A DNA stretch of 64,000 nt from Chitinophaga pinensis. Lineage in GTDB: Bacteria > Bacteroidota > Bacteroidia > UKL13-3. Below the pieces are notes generated by a model. That model saw nothing but the letters and a program-made list of their open reading frames with translations, was not told the origin of the DNA and made no database searches. Made by a program: the position numbers and the translations under genes. Of the stretch, positions 46,845 to 56,042 are shown piece after piece. The stretch covers positions 1-64,000 of the forward strand of contig CAMBSD010000015.1 in assembly GCA_945870425.1 (NCBI GenBank), given 5' to 3'. How positions within the stretch are numbered: the first letter of the stretch is position 1; each line of letters starts with the position of its first letter.

Positions 46845-47062
46845 TATAAGACTATCCGTTGTTGTGTCTCCCGACCAACAACAAAGTTGGAAGATGGCAC
46901 GAGCGACCTACGCCAAACCTTCACACAACGCTCGCGCCAGCATGGGGAGCGGATGCTTGCACCAGCATTGGTAAAAGACTAATAGCTAACTGAAATAGTA
47001 AAGCCATTTTCTGATTTTAATTTCTCAATGTCAGCTTGATAGCCTTTAATAATATTACCGTG

Positions 47063-47130
47063 ATGTCAGGAATTGCTTCCCGGCATTTTTTATGATTAAT
47101 ACAGTTGGGGGGGGTAACACCCGACTGCAC
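47063..47130. repeat. Composite two-hairpin repeat, copy B
   Basis: ATGTCAGG-AATTGCTT-CCCGGCAT (mismatched stem), then GGGGGGG-GTAA-CACCCG and ACTGCAC. It shares TAACACCCGACTGCAC with copy A. Confidence 0.65.
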
Positions 47131-47166
47131 CATAATTCACACATTTGCAAATTTTCACATACACAT

Positions 47167-49839
47167 TTAAGCTTTCCCCATCCTCTCCGTTCCAAAGTCA
47201 ATTATTTTGTCAATAAACTCATAAGGTTTATAGCCGTTCAGAGCGCATTGGTGAAAGATAGCCGTAGCGGGTGTCATGCCCGGCAAAGAGTTAATTTCTA
47301 TAATCACCACCTCTACTTTGTTCTTATCAAAAATCTTCACAAAGGCATCAATACGGCAATAGCCTTCTACATTCAAGACTTTGGCAGTTTTCTTCAATTC
47401 ATCTTGCACCTTTTTGCTTATCTCTTGTTGGGCTTTGGCATTTTTGCTAAAACGGCTTGGCGTTATGTTTTGCCCTTGTCCTGCTAAGAATTTCTCCTCT
47501 AATGAAAGTATTTCGCCTTCTGCCAAGGTTTCGCTTGGCTCAAACATTTCATATTGTAGTTTGCCTTTTTTGAAGTATGTAAGCAAACCCCCAGTTACTT
47601 CTAAAAAGTGTTTGGCATTGCCTTTCTCTACAAACTTTTCAACCAAGAAATAGGCTTTTCTTGGAAACTCTTCTTTGGGTTTTAGTCCTAGTTTTTCACT
47701 TAATAATGCATCCATTAAATCAGCCGATCTAAAAACCCCTTCAGCATAATTAATCAAATCATCTTGGATCTTTATTTTCTTCACAGCACTACTACAGCCA
47801 TCGTCAGCAGGCTTGGCAATTAATGGGTAGCCTATTTTCTCAACTTGTTTAATCACTGCTGCTTTGTCTTTCTTCCACTTATCCATATGCACCAGCATGT
47901 GTTCTGCTACACGAATACCATTTTTCTTCAGCAGCTCGTTGGTGTCGTATTTATTAATGGTTATTTTAGAACTATCTACCCCACTGCCATTAAATGGTAT
48001 TTTTAGTTTTATCAATTCTTTCTGCACCGTTCCGTCTTCACCTGGTCTGCCGTGTAGGGCAATAAACACCGCATCAGTCATCTTTGCCAGTTCTTTGTAG
48101 CTTATTTCCTTAGGGGCAAACAAGGCTTGGGTATTTCCATATTTCTTCAAAAGTGTTTCGCACTCTTTGCTTATCTTTTTGATGATGGGCGATACTTTGT
48201 AATGCAATACTTTTTCTTTGATATCATCGGCATTGTCTTTCAACATCACATTGATAGGCAAAGTGTATAGCTTATGGTGCTTGTCATCACCTGTAACAAA
48301 TACTGGAAAAGGCTGGTACTTGCTAGATGAAGCAAATTTCTCATAGATATTTCTTCCACTCTCCACTGAGATGTGTCTTTCTGTAGAATAACCACCCATA
48401 AACACAGCCACTCGTTTTTTAGTGTTTGTTTTATTTTGGTTGGAAGCAATTTTATTATCAAGGTGTTTTAATAATGCATCGTGATGAAAATGTACCACCT
48501 GTGATTTAGCCCTATCAGCAATGGAGGTGCGAATGATATAGGTTAAAAACTGTGAAGGATTTAGTCCAATCTCGGCCGCTTGATGAAAGAAGAAAGAGCT
48601 TGGCATCATACCACTGGTTGTATTTGGATCATTTAAGAAAATCTTACCTCCAGTGTTTATAAAACCATCAATGCGGGCATATACATGAAAATTGAAATAA
48701 GTAAACAAATCCTGACAAGCTTTTCTAATCTCGTCAATCTTCTTTTCTTCAATATCTATGGGTGTTACTTTTCTGCTGAGGCCAGGAAGATATTTGCTTC
48801 TGTAGTCATACACCTCTTTGCCCTTAACAATCTCGGTTGGAGGCAAGGCAACAGCAGTTCCATCTTCGTTTTTCAATACGATACAACTAAATTCCCTTCC
48901 TTCAATAAAACTCTCGATTAAGCATTCAGTTTCACTATATATACTTTCAAGTTTTATGGTTGATTCCCCTTTTGATTTTTTATTAAAAATTGCATCAAAC
49001 AAATCCCATAAATCATCAGGATTATAAATGATCTCACCCCTACAGATGGCTGGCAATCCTATGCCTTCTTTCACATCCGTAATCTTTTGAATGAATTGAG
49101 TTTTGCCTTTTTCATCTAAAGCTATCCATTCTTTTGATGAAATTTCTTGAATAAAAAATGCCTTTTGTACAGCCAATTCAAATTCATCATAATTATCTTT
49201 AGAAATTACACTAACACCAACAGAACTGCCTTGGTTTGCGGGCTTCACAACAAATGGTAGTCCCACTTCTTTTTTGGCCGTTTTGAAAGTCTCTTTTAAG
49301 TTATTAAGAGAAGATTTATCAAATGAAAACCATTTGGGTATATGCATGCCTGCAGCTTGCATCCATTGTTTTTGCAAACGTTTGTTCATGCCTAAAGCAC
49401 TAGGTAATATGCCACTTCCCGTGTATGGAATATCCATAAATTCAAGTAGGCCTTGAATGCTTCCATCTTCTCCATTAGCACCATGTAAGGCCAAGAAAGC
49501 AAAATCAATCATGTCTTTTAGGTCTTCAGCTTTAATGATTTTACCCAAACCTCTTAATAGAGATTTGCCATTGTCTTTATGCGCATCAGCAATATTTTCA
49601 GCATAAATCTGAATACCGTGTTTTTGTTTTTTTGTAGCAGAAACAGGCGGATAAAAATCTCTGATGGAGCCTTTGTAAATAAAATGCCAATCGAGCAGAA
49701 TAAAATTATTAAAACTATCTACAAATATAGGAATAGCTTCAAAAAGCGTTTTGTCTAAATTGTCGTAAACAGTGCGTCCACCAGCAAAACTCACCTCACG
49801 CTCGCGGCTATTGCCACCAAAAAAAATTCCTACTTTCAT
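47167..49839 (-). CDS. Tandem-fused D-alanine-D-alanine ligase-like protein (two ATP-grasp units)
   Basis: 890 residues, more than twice a usual Ddl. Unit 1 (1 to about 470) has the N-terminal GGNSREREVSF, LHGANGEDGSIQG (118-130), KPANQGSSVGV (199-209) and RIDGF (389-393). The final metal motif reads DPNTTSGMMPSS instead of E-x-N-x-x-PGMTPxS. Unit 2 (about 475 to 890) restarts with RVAVFMGGYSTERHISVESG (476-495), then LHGRPGEDGTVQ (595-606), KPADDGCSSAV (676-686) and the standard EINSLPGMTPATA near residue 850. So unit 2 has standard catalytic metal ligands and unit 1 a changed set. The role in peptidoglycan is expected but the tandem form is unexplained. Confidence 0.85.
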   Translation of the reverse strand: MKVGIFFGGNSREREVSFAGGRTVYDNLDKTLFEAIPIFVDSFNNFILLDWHFIYKGSIRDFYPPVSATKKQKHGIQIYAENIADAHKDNGKSLLRGLGKIIKAEDLKDMIDFAFLALHGANGEDGSIQGLLEFMDIPYTGSGILPSALGMNKRLQKQWMQAAGMHIPKWFSFDKSSLNNLKETFKTAKKEVGLPFVVKPANQGSSVGVSVISKDNYDEFELAVQKAFFIQEISSKEWIALDEKGKTQFIQKITDVKEGIGLPAICRGEIIYNPDDLWDLFDAIFNKKSKGESTIKLESIYSETECLIESFIEGREFSCIVLKNEDGTAVALPPTEIVKGKEVYDYRSKYLPGLSRKVTPIDIEEKKIDEIRKACQDLFTYFNFHVYARIDGFINTGGKIFLNDPNTTSGMMPSSFFFHQAAEIGLNPSQFLTYIIRTSIADRAKSQVVHFHHDALLKHLDNKIASNQNKTNTKKRVAVFMGGYSTERHISVESGRNIYEKFASSSKYQPFPVFVTGDDKHHKLYTLPINVMLKDNADDIKEKVLHYKVSPIIKKISKECETLLKKYGNTQALFAPKEISYKELAKMTDAVFIALHGRPGEDGTVQKELIKLKIPFNGSGVDSSKITINKYDTNELLKKNGIRVAEHMLVHMDKWKKDKAAVIKQVEKIGYPLIAKPADDGCSSAVKKIKIQDDLINYAEGVFRSADLMDALLSEKLGLKPKEEFPRKAYFLVEKFVEKGNAKHFLEVTGGLLTYFKKGKLQYEMFEPSETLAEGEILSLEEKFLAGQGQNITPSRFSKNAKAQQEISKKVQDELKKTAKVLNVEGYCRIDAFVKIFDKNKVEVVIIEINSLPGMTPATAIFHQCALNGYKPYEFIDKIIDFGTERMGKA

Positions 49840-50002
49840 GATTTATTTTATTCTTTTCAAACCTAAATGAAATTATCCAATAATGTAAATGGCTTACTAA
49901 GATGTTTTGTTAGTATATCAATGAGTTGTACACAATACTATTTTTGTGGCAAGACTTTTGTTTATTAAGATAAAATTTAAATTAGCAGAAAATTTAACCC
50001 TT

Positions 50003-50500
50003 ATGAAAAACCTAGTATTAGCATTAACAATCAGCCTCTTCTCTTTAACTGCTATGGCACAAAACGGACAAACCATGCCCGACATTACACTTAAAACAAT
50101 AAAAGGACAAACGGTTAATGTTAAAGATTATTCGAAAAATGGAAAAATCACTGTGATTAGCTTTTGGGCAACATGGTGTAAACCTTGTATCAAAGAATTA
50201 GCCAATATAAACGAAGTGTTGGATGACTGGAAACAAAAATACGGTATCGAATTGGTGGCTGTATCTACTGACAATGCTAGAAACGTAATGAAAGTTAAAC
50301 CTTTTGTTGATAGCCAAGGTTGGGAATTCGAATGTCTTTTGGACGTGAATGAAGATTTACGCAGAGCCATGAATACCAACTCAATTCCATTTACTGTGGT
50401 TTTGGATAAATCAGGAAAAATAGTTTATACCCACACTGGATATATTGAAGGTGATGAGGTGGCTTTAGAAGAAAAATTAAAATCTTTAGCTGGAAAATAA
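50003..50500 (+). CDS. TlpA-type thioredoxin-like oxidoreductase, exported
   Basis: Start set at ATG 50003 (MKNLVLALTI), which opens a signal peptide ending AMAQ; upstream in-frame starts would only add charged sequence. 165 residues. The redox site ISFWATWCKPCIKEL carries the WCxxC motif, with SIPFTVVLDKSGKIV as the cis-Pro strand, so it is an active periplasmic thiol reductase by sequence. Compare the Cys-less relative at 15151. A TATTTTTG box sits at 49939-49946, 57 bases before the start, without a clear -33 partner. It converges on the PPIase gene with no spacer. Confidence 0.88.
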   Translation: MKNLVLALTISLFSLTAMAQNGQTMPDITLKTIKGQTVNVKDYSKNGKITVISFWATWCKPCIKELANINEVLDDWKQKYGIELVAVSTDNARNVMKVKPFVDSQGWEFECLLDVNEDLRRAMNTNSIPFTVVLDKSGKIVYTHTGYIEGDEVALEEKLKSLAGK

Positions 50501-51148
50501 TTAAGGGGTGAAGTTGAATTCATCCTTCAACTCTTGATTTGTTTTGGTCAATACATTTACATCCATATTGATGTTTGAGTAAGGCCTATTATTCGTGCTA
50601 TTCTTAGGCTGTTTTACGATCAATTCAGCCACATCCATACCCTTAATTACTTTACCAAAAACAGTGTAATTACCATCTAAATTGGCTTGTCCTGCTTTGT
50701 TCACCACAATGTAAAACTGAGAGCCGCTAGATGCTTTTGCAGCGTTGCCATCACGCGCAGCACCAACTGCCCCATAGGCATGCTTAAACAAAGAGGTGTT
50801 AATCTCGGCAGGGATTTTATAAGCAGGTCCACCTGTTCCATCATTGGTTGTATCTGCATCTTTTGAGTTTGGATCACCTCCTTGAATCACAAAATTAGTA
50901 ACAATTCTATGAAAAGTTGTTCCATCAAGGTAGTTACTATCAGCCAATGCCAGGTAATTAGCACGATGTAGGGGCGTTTCTTTATTTAACCATAAATACA
51001 TATTACCAAAACTCGTTTTTATCTCCAATATTTTCTGCTGACTGGCAGTATCAATGGGATTTGTAGTATTGTTTGAAGTGCTATCTTTAGAACAAGACGA
51101 AACAAGCAAAAAAGAAACAAAAGCAATGAATAGAATATTTTTAACCAT
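50501..51148 (-). CDS. Lipoprotein cyclophilin-type peptidyl-prolyl isomerase
   Basis: 215 residues with a lipoprotein signal (VSFLLVSSCSKDS, lipobox LVSSC) then a cyclophilin domain: [58 protein letters not shown] and SGSQFYIVV. The active-site FHR is retained; the Arg/Gly-rich GGDP loop follows. It folds periplasmic or surface proteins at the membrane. Its stop is immediately next to that of the thioredoxin gene (50500/50501). Confidence 0.92.
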   Translation of the reverse strand: MVKNILFIAFVSFLLVSSCSKDSTSNNTTNPIDTASQQKILEIKTSFGNMYLWLNKETPLHRANYLALADSNYLDGTTFHRIVTNFVIQGGDPNSKDADTTNDGTGGPAYKIPAEINTSLFKHAYGAVGAARDGNAAKASSGSQFYIVVNKAGQANLDGNYTVFGKVIKGMDVAELIVKQPKNSTNNRPYSNINMDVNVLTKTNQELKDEFNFTP

Positions 51149-51165
51149 ATTTCAAATATGTAAAA

Positions 51166-51942
51166 TTATGATTGATTTGCAAGAATTAAATTGGTTAAAT
51201 TGACAAAATCATCCACTGAAAGCTCTTCAGCCCTTCTGTCAATATAGTCTTTCAATATTTCATCACTGATATTAAATGAAGATAAACCATTGCGCAATTT
51301 CTTTCTTCTTTGGTTGAAAGCTGTCTTTACTACTTGTCTGAATTTCTTTTCATCACAGGCAAGGGTAACTTCTTTTCGTATGAACCTTACCACGGCTGAC
51401 TTAACCTTAGGAGGTGGAGTAAACACGTGTTCAGGAACAGTAATTAAATATTCAACATCAAAAAAAGCTTGAGTAATAACCGAAATAATGCCATAATCTT
51501 TTGTTCTTGGCTTGCCACATAAACGCTCAGCCACTTCTTTTTGGAACATACCTACCATCAATGGAATTTGTTCTTTACAATCAATCATCCTAAATATGAT
51601 TTGGGATGAAATATTATAAGGGAAATTACCTATCAAACTGAATTCGGATTTGAAATAATCTTTAAAATTTATTTGAAGAAAATCACCAAGGATTAGTCTT
51701 TCTTGAAGTGCTGGAAAATGCTCTTTTAACCATTTCACTGATTCTAAATCTATGTCTATTGCCCAAGTTTGGAAGGATTCATTTTTCAAAAGATATTGTG
51801 TAAGCACACCCATACCAGGACCAACTTCCAGCACATTTTTGGTTGTGCACTTTTCGTTTAATGCATTGACAATTTCAAAAGCTATACTTTCATCATTTAA
51901 AAAATGTTGCCCAAGGTGTTTTTTTGCTCTTACTAATTCCAT
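51166..51942 (-). CDS. rsmA: 16S rRNA dimethyladenosine transferase
   Basis: It dimethylates two adjacent adenines near the 3' end of 16S rRNA. 258 residues with KKHLGQHFLNDESIAFEIV, SAM motif VLEVGPGMGVLTQYLL, motif IV NFPYNISSQIIFRM (NFPY in place of the common NLPY), and the C-terminal domain with RKKLRNGLSSF. It lies 18 bases upstream of the lipoprotein cyclophilin on the same strand. Confidence 0.96.
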   Translation of the reverse strand: MELVRAKKHLGQHFLNDESIAFEIVNALNEKCTTKNVLEVGPGMGVLTQYLLKNESFQTWAIDIDLESVKWLKEHFPALQERLILGDFLQINFKDYFKSEFSLIGNFPYNISSQIIFRMIDCKEQIPLMVGMFQKEVAERLCGKPRTKDYGIISVITQAFFDVEYLITVPEHVFTPPPKVKSAVVRFIRKEVTLACDEKKFRQVVKTAFNQRRKKLRNGLSSFNISDEILKDYIDRRAEELSVDDFVNLTNLILANQS

Positions 51943-52093
51943 TACTTATTGCAAATAGAATGTATTTTGAGCAATTGTAAACATAAATATTTTAGCCTGA
52001 ATCAATATTCATTAGAATTTCGAACCTAAAATTTGTGTGGAAATTAACCCAATATCACTTTTTTTTGATTCATATTTAAATCAAAATACACAT

Positions 52094-52364
52094 ATGAAAA
52101 AATAATTTAAAGTAGCCTTCTTTGCATTGATAATGATGGCTTTCACAGCATATGATTCAATAGCTCAAACTGTTTACAAAACAAACAAAAAACTACATGC
52201 TAAAAAAAGCGCATGGGTAAAGACCGTCAAAGAAAGATTTGAATTGGCTGATGCCATCAAAGCAAATTATGTTCTTTCTATGTGGTCATTGCAAAGTAGA
52301 TGGTGCTGTTAGCAAAAAAGCATTGTCAATTAAAAAGAAAAATAAGCCAAATGCTCGGATTTGA
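52094..52364 (+). pseudogene. Degraded small exported-protein gene
   Basis: The frame from ATG 52094 reads M-K-K-stop then FKVAFFALIMMAFTAYDSIAQ, an evident signal peptide, then TVYKTNKKLHAKKSAWVKTVKERFELADAIKANY. A stop closes that frame at 52312, but the +1 frame continues from the same place as ...FLCGHCKVDGAVSKKALSIKKKNKPNARI to a stop at 52364. A nonsense codon at position 4 and a frameshift near the 3' end fit a decayed gene. No family recognised. No assembly check is possible. Confidence 0.6.
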
Positions 52365-52394
52365 AGGCGCGCAGCTTCGCTGCGCGCCTTATTT
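52364..52394 (+). terminator. Strong GC-rich hairpin
   Basis: Perfect 12-bp stem AAGGCGCGCAGC / GCTGCGCGCCTT with TTC loop followed by ATTTATTT. Immediately follows the pseudogene stop. Confidence 0.7.
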
Positions 52395-52491
52395 ATTTGC
52401 AATTTCACACTATTAACATTTCAACAGCAGTGCAGCATTAACATTAGCAAATTAAAATTATCTTCGCCTCGCTCAAATAGAGGATAATTTT

Positions 52492-53949
52492 ATGACACCT
52501 ATACAACTTAGTTCTAAAATCAATAAACAAATTTCATCACTTGTTATAACAAATAAAAAGGCCAAGTGGGCTGATCTTGGATTTTCAAAAGAAGAAATAG
52601 CATACGTTTCTAAAAAGATAAAACAAGAAGATAACTTCATTACCATTAATAGATTTGAATCACTCGTATTTGTTCAACTTATTGAGGAATTTGAAAAGAA
52701 AAATGAAGCCGCTACATTAGAAGCATATAGAGGTATTGGCAACAAAGTTACAAATACAATTAATGCGCATAAATACGAATCATTTCAAATAAGCACTACT
52801 GAAAAAATTGCTTTCGAACTTCTTTGTGTAGCTGAAGGAGCGGCTTTAGGCAATTACCAATTTATTAAATACCTATCAAGCCAAAAATCAAAACATACAT
52901 TAAAAAACATCATCATTTCAGATAAATCTATTTCTCAATCAGAAGTTGATGAAATGAACATTTTGGTTGATGCGGTTTATCAAGCTCGAAACTTGGTTAA
53001 CGAACCTCAAAATGTTATCAACTCTGTAACTTTTGCCGAAGAAATGCAAAAGATGGGCAAAGCCGCTGGCTTTAAAGTGGAGGTATTAAACAAAAGTCAA
53101 ATTGAAAGTTTGAAAATGGGTGGATTGCTTGCTGTTAATCGCGGTAGTGTTACCCCACCTACTTTCACTATTATGGAATACAAACCCGCAAAAGCCATCA
53201 ACAAAAAACCATTTGTCATTGTAGGCAAAGGTGTGGTGTATGATACTGGAGGCCTTAGTTTGAAGCCCACTCCAAATAGCATGGATAGCATGAAGTGCGA
53301 TATGGGAGGTGGCGCTGTAGCATGTGCATCCATGTATGCGATAGCAAAAGCTAAACTTCCTTATCATGTAATTGCGCTTGTTCCTGCTACGGATAACCGT
53401 CCGGGTGGAGATGCCTATACACCTGGTGATGTGATTACCATGTATGATGGAAAGACTGTTGAAGTATTAAATACTGATGCCGAAGGTCGCATGATATTGG
53501 CAGATGCATTGGCCTATGCTAAAAAATATAAGCCTGAATTGGTTGTTGACTTTGCCACCTTAACCGGTGCAGCAGCAGCAGCCATAGGGCACTTTGGAAT
53601 TGTTTGCATGGGAACAGCTGAAGAACAAACAAAATCTGCACTTAAAGATAGTGGTAATAGAGTGCATGAACGACTAGTTGAATTTCCGTTTTGGGATGAT
53701 TATGCTGCCTTAATAAAAAGTGATATTGCTGATATGAAAAATATTGGCGGACCTATTGGAGGTGCTATTACTGCAGGTAAGTTTCTTGAGAAATATATTG
53801 ATTACCCATGGATGCACTTTGACATTGCAGGACCTGCATTTATCAATTCAAATGATAGCTATAGACCAAAAATGGGCACAGGTGTCGGGGTTAGACTTAT
53901 GTTTGATTTCGTAAAAAAATTATCTTCGTCAAAAAGTACTAAAAAGTAA
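52492..53949 (+). CDS. Leucyl aminopeptidase, M17 family
   Basis: 485 residues. The catalytic half has VGKGVVYDTGGLSLKP (canonical VGKGITFDSGGISLKP), GGGAVA, LVPATDNRPGGDAYTPGDVI and the M17 signature NTDAEGRMILADAL, all metal-binding and catalytic positions. It is a dizinc/manganese hexameric enzyme that trims N-terminal residues from peptides. The N-terminal half is family-typical but divergent. It lies 46 bases from pdxA on the same strand. Confidence 0.93.
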   Translation: MTPIQLSSKINKQISSLVITNKKAKWADLGFSKEEIAYVSKKIKQEDNFITINRFESLVFVQLIEEFEKKNEAATLEAYRGIGNKVTNTINAHKYESFQISTTEKIAFELLCVAEGAALGNYQFIKYLSSQKSKHTLKNIIISDKSISQSEVDEMNILVDAVYQARNLVNEPQNVINSVTFAEEMQKMGKAAGFKVEVLNKSQIESLKMGGLLAVNRGSVTPPTFTIMEYKPAKAINKKPFVIVGKGVVYDTGGLSLKPTPNSMDSMKCDMGGGAVACASMYAIAKAKLPYHVIALVPATDNRPGGDAYTPGDVITMYDGKTVEVLNTDAEGRMILADALAYAKKYKPELVVDFATLTGAAAAAIGHFGIVCMGTAEEQTKSALKDSGNRVHERLVEFPFWDDYAALIKSDIADMKNIGGPIGGAITAGKFLEKYIDYPWMHFDIAGPAFINSNDSYRPKMGTGVGVRLMFDFVKKLSSSKSTKK

Positions 53950-53994
53950 TATTACTCGACCATCGTTTATTGTTGGTCAATAAAATAAATTAAG

Positions 53995-55059
53995 ATGAAC
54001 AAACCGATTATAGGAATAAGCATAGGTGATGTGAATAGCATTGCGGTTGAAGTTGTAATAAAAACATTGAGTGATAATCGTATCAACGAATTTTGTTGTC
54101 CTGTGGTGTATGGATCACCAAAGGTTTTGAGCTATTGGAAAAATGTTATAGGCGCGAAAGACTTTAACCTAAATTACATCAAATCTTTAGACCAAGCCAA
54201 CCCTAAAAAAAGCAATTTGGTGGTTTGCTGGGAAGAAGAAGTTGAAATAAAAATTGGTGAGGCCAATCAAACTGGAGGTAAGTATGCTTTCAAAAGTCTG
54301 GAAATGGCGGTGAAAGATTTGAAAGAAGGGAAGCTAAATGCGCTTGTAACAGCGCCTTTAAACAAAAATATGGTGAACAATGAATTGCTACCATTTAAAG
54401 GTCACACTGAGTATTTAGCTCAACAAGCCAATGTTCATGATTACATGATGTTTTTGGTAAGTAATGATTTAAAAGTTGGTTTGGTAACAGGACATATCCC
54501 GTTAAAAGAAGTATCCTCAAAACTGAGCAAGGATTTAGTTTTGAAGAAAATTAAATTAATGAATGATAGCTTAAAAAACGATTTTGGTGTTTCTAAACCA
54601 AAAATTGCTGTGCTAGGGTTAAACCCACACGCAGGCGATGCAGGACTATTGGGCAATGAAGAAAAAGATATTATTGAACCAGCAGTAAAATCAGCACAAG
54701 AAGAAGGTATTATTGTATATGGCCCATATCCAGCTGATGGTTTTTTTGGTTCAAAACAATTTACCAAATTTGATGCTGTTTTAGCTATGTATCACGACCA
54801 AGGTTTGATTCCATTTAAATACATCGCCTTTGAAGATGGCGTTAATTACACGGCAGGACTTCCTTTTATTAGAACTAGCCCCGACCATGGAACAGCCTAC
54901 AATATTGCTGGTAAGAATGTAGCAGATGAAAGCAGTATGAGAAATGCCTTGTTTGCAGCTATTGATTTATACTTCACGAGAAACAATATTGCAGAATGGA
55001 AAGAATCCCCTCTGCCATTTTCTAATCTACGTAAAGAAAGATTCAGGATGGATTTTTAA
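53995..55059 (+). CDS. pdxA: 4-hydroxythreonine-4-phosphate dehydrogenase
   Basis: It oxidises 4-phosphohydroxy-L-threonine in the DXP-dependent B6 pathway, giving the substrate of PdxJ. 354 residues with GISIGDVNSIAVEVV at the start, ALVTAPLNKNMVN, FKGHTEYLAQQ (metal His), NPHAGDAGLLGNEE, and HDQGLIPFKYIAFEDGVNYTAGLPFIRTSPDHGTAY, all PdxA signatures. It complements pdxJ at 4792 though separated in the window. Confidence 0.96.
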   Translation: MNKPIIGISIGDVNSIAVEVVIKTLSDNRINEFCCPVVYGSPKVLSYWKNVIGAKDFNLNYIKSLDQANPKKSNLVVCWEEEVEIKIGEANQTGGKYAFKSLEMAVKDLKEGKLNALVTAPLNKNMVNNELLPFKGHTEYLAQQANVHDYMMFLVSNDLKVGLVTGHIPLKEVSSKLSKDLVLKKIKLMNDSLKNDFGVSKPKIAVLGLNPHAGDAGLLGNEEKDIIEPAVKSAQEEGIIVYGPYPADGFFGSKQFTKFDAVLAMYHDQGLIPFKYIAFEDGVNYTAGLPFIRTSPDHGTAYNIAGKNVADESSMRNALFAAIDLYFTRNNIAEWKESPLPFSNLRKERFRMDF

Positions 55060-55202
55060 TCCTTAAAGTGGCAAATCTATTCAAACAACAAGAACACTGC
55101 ACAAATGATACTTAGCCCAGTTCAAGCATCATGATATTTTTTATTATTATTTCATATTAATCAAATAGGCTGTGCCTATATGATAGAATTCACAAGTAAA
55201 AA

Positions 55203-55484
55203 TTGAAAATTATACAAAAAAACGATCCACTACCCACAATGCCCGCCCATCAAAGGGATGACGAGGATGAGCTTGTAGAAGATGAACAAAAGGGTTTATT
55301 TAGTGATGTTTTTGCCATTTTCTTTTTTATATTCATAGTCATTATTTCAGTAGCAGTAATTTTAGAACTCAAACATGAATATCATGTTGATTTATTTAAT
55401 GGAATAAATACCCCTTTTGATGATTTGTATTTCGCTGTAAAAAATACCTTTACTGGCAAGGCACCCAACCAAACAGGCAGATAA
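55203..55484 (+). CDS. Small single-pass membrane protein, unknown function
   Basis: 93 residues from a TTG at 55203; an ATG at 55239 would give a shorter form, so the start is uncertain. An acidic N-terminus (HQRDDEDELVEDEQ) is followed by a strong helix (DVFAIFFFIFIVIISVAVILEL) and a soluble tail (HEYHVDLFNGINTPFDDLYFAVKNTFTG). No family known. It lies 143 bases after pdxA with no clear terminator between. Confidence 0.45.
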   Translation: MKIIQKNDPLPTMPAHQRDDEDELVEDEQKGLFSDVFAIFFFIFIVIISVAVILELKHEYHVDLFNGINTPFDDLYFAVKNTFTGKAPNQTGR

Positions 55485-55592
55485 ATATTCTTTTTTATGC
55501 TAAAAAACAGCTATTTTACTGATTAAAAACATCTAGCAATAAGGATAATTCACTAATCCTACTTATACCTTTGGGTATCAAAAACTAATAGC

Positions 55593-55802
55593 ATGTTACT
55601 CATAATTTTAACCCTATTATTGACATTAAATGTCTTAGGATTTATACACAGAAAAAAAAGCTGGCCTAAAATATTTATGATTGTTCAGGTTTCAAGTTTT
55701 CTAATTTTCACCATAATGATTAATGTTGGTGCAAATAACCAAAAGCAATCTAGTTTGAACAAAACAATCAATTCAGTGAAAGAGTTGTTGATTTATCGCT
55801 GA
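55593..55802 (+). CDS. Small hydrophobic membrane protein
   Basis: 69 residues with two hydrophobic stretches (MLLIILTLLLTLNVLGFI and MIVQVSSFLIFTIMINVG) separated by a basic HRKKSWPK loop. It resembles the 45-residue product at 55904 (MILFILTFLMLTNIVGYYYRKKIWARILMI), so they are paralogues. Function unknown. Confidence 0.5.
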   Translation: MLLIILTLLLTLNVLGFIHRKKSWPKIFMIVQVSSFLIFTIMINVGANNQKQSSLNKTINSVKELLIYR

Positions 55803-55903
55803 TTTCGGGGATAATTACTTGATTTTAAAGTGATTAAAAATTAGATATTTAGTTTTGTATTCCAAATTGATAATCTTAATTTTGATTAAGCAATCACTAA
55901 AGT

Positions 55904-56041
55904 ATGATATTATTTATTTTAACTTTCCTTATGCTTACTAATATTGTAGGTTATTATTACCGCAAAAAAATTTGGGCAAGAATATTAATGATTACGCAAT
56001 TACTAACAATGGCAGGTATGTTAATTGCCTTGGGAATTTAA
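55904..56041 (+). CDS. 45-residue membrane protein, paralogue of the 55593 gene
   Basis: ATG at 55904 to TAA ending 56041. The product (MILFILTFLMLTNIVGYYYRKK...) matches the preceding gene in its first 45 positions: hydrophobic helix, a G/F or Y turn, (R)KK-x-W-(P/A), second hydrophobic helix ending G. It is a two-helix hairpin with a basic loop. It lies 1 base before the convergent MgtC gene end (56043). Confidence 0.5.
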   Translation: MILFILTFLMLTNIVGYYYRKKIWARILMITQLLTMAGMLIALGI

Positions 56042-56042
56042 A

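Larger units (their letters stand above)
46743..47166. other. Gene-free region with two-hairpin repeats
   Basis: 424 bases between the prohibitin-like gene and ddl-like gene. It holds two composite repeats (46778-46844 and 47063-47130). Between them, 46860-46985 is less AT-rich than the surroundings (blocks like GCACGAGCGACCTACGCC and CAACGCTCGCGCC) with no gene visible. Confidence 0.55.

Noticed and set aside
46860-46985. Less AT-rich segment, possible RNA gene
   Set aside because: No foldable tRNA/rRNA pattern or promoter could be found; noted only as unexplained DNA.
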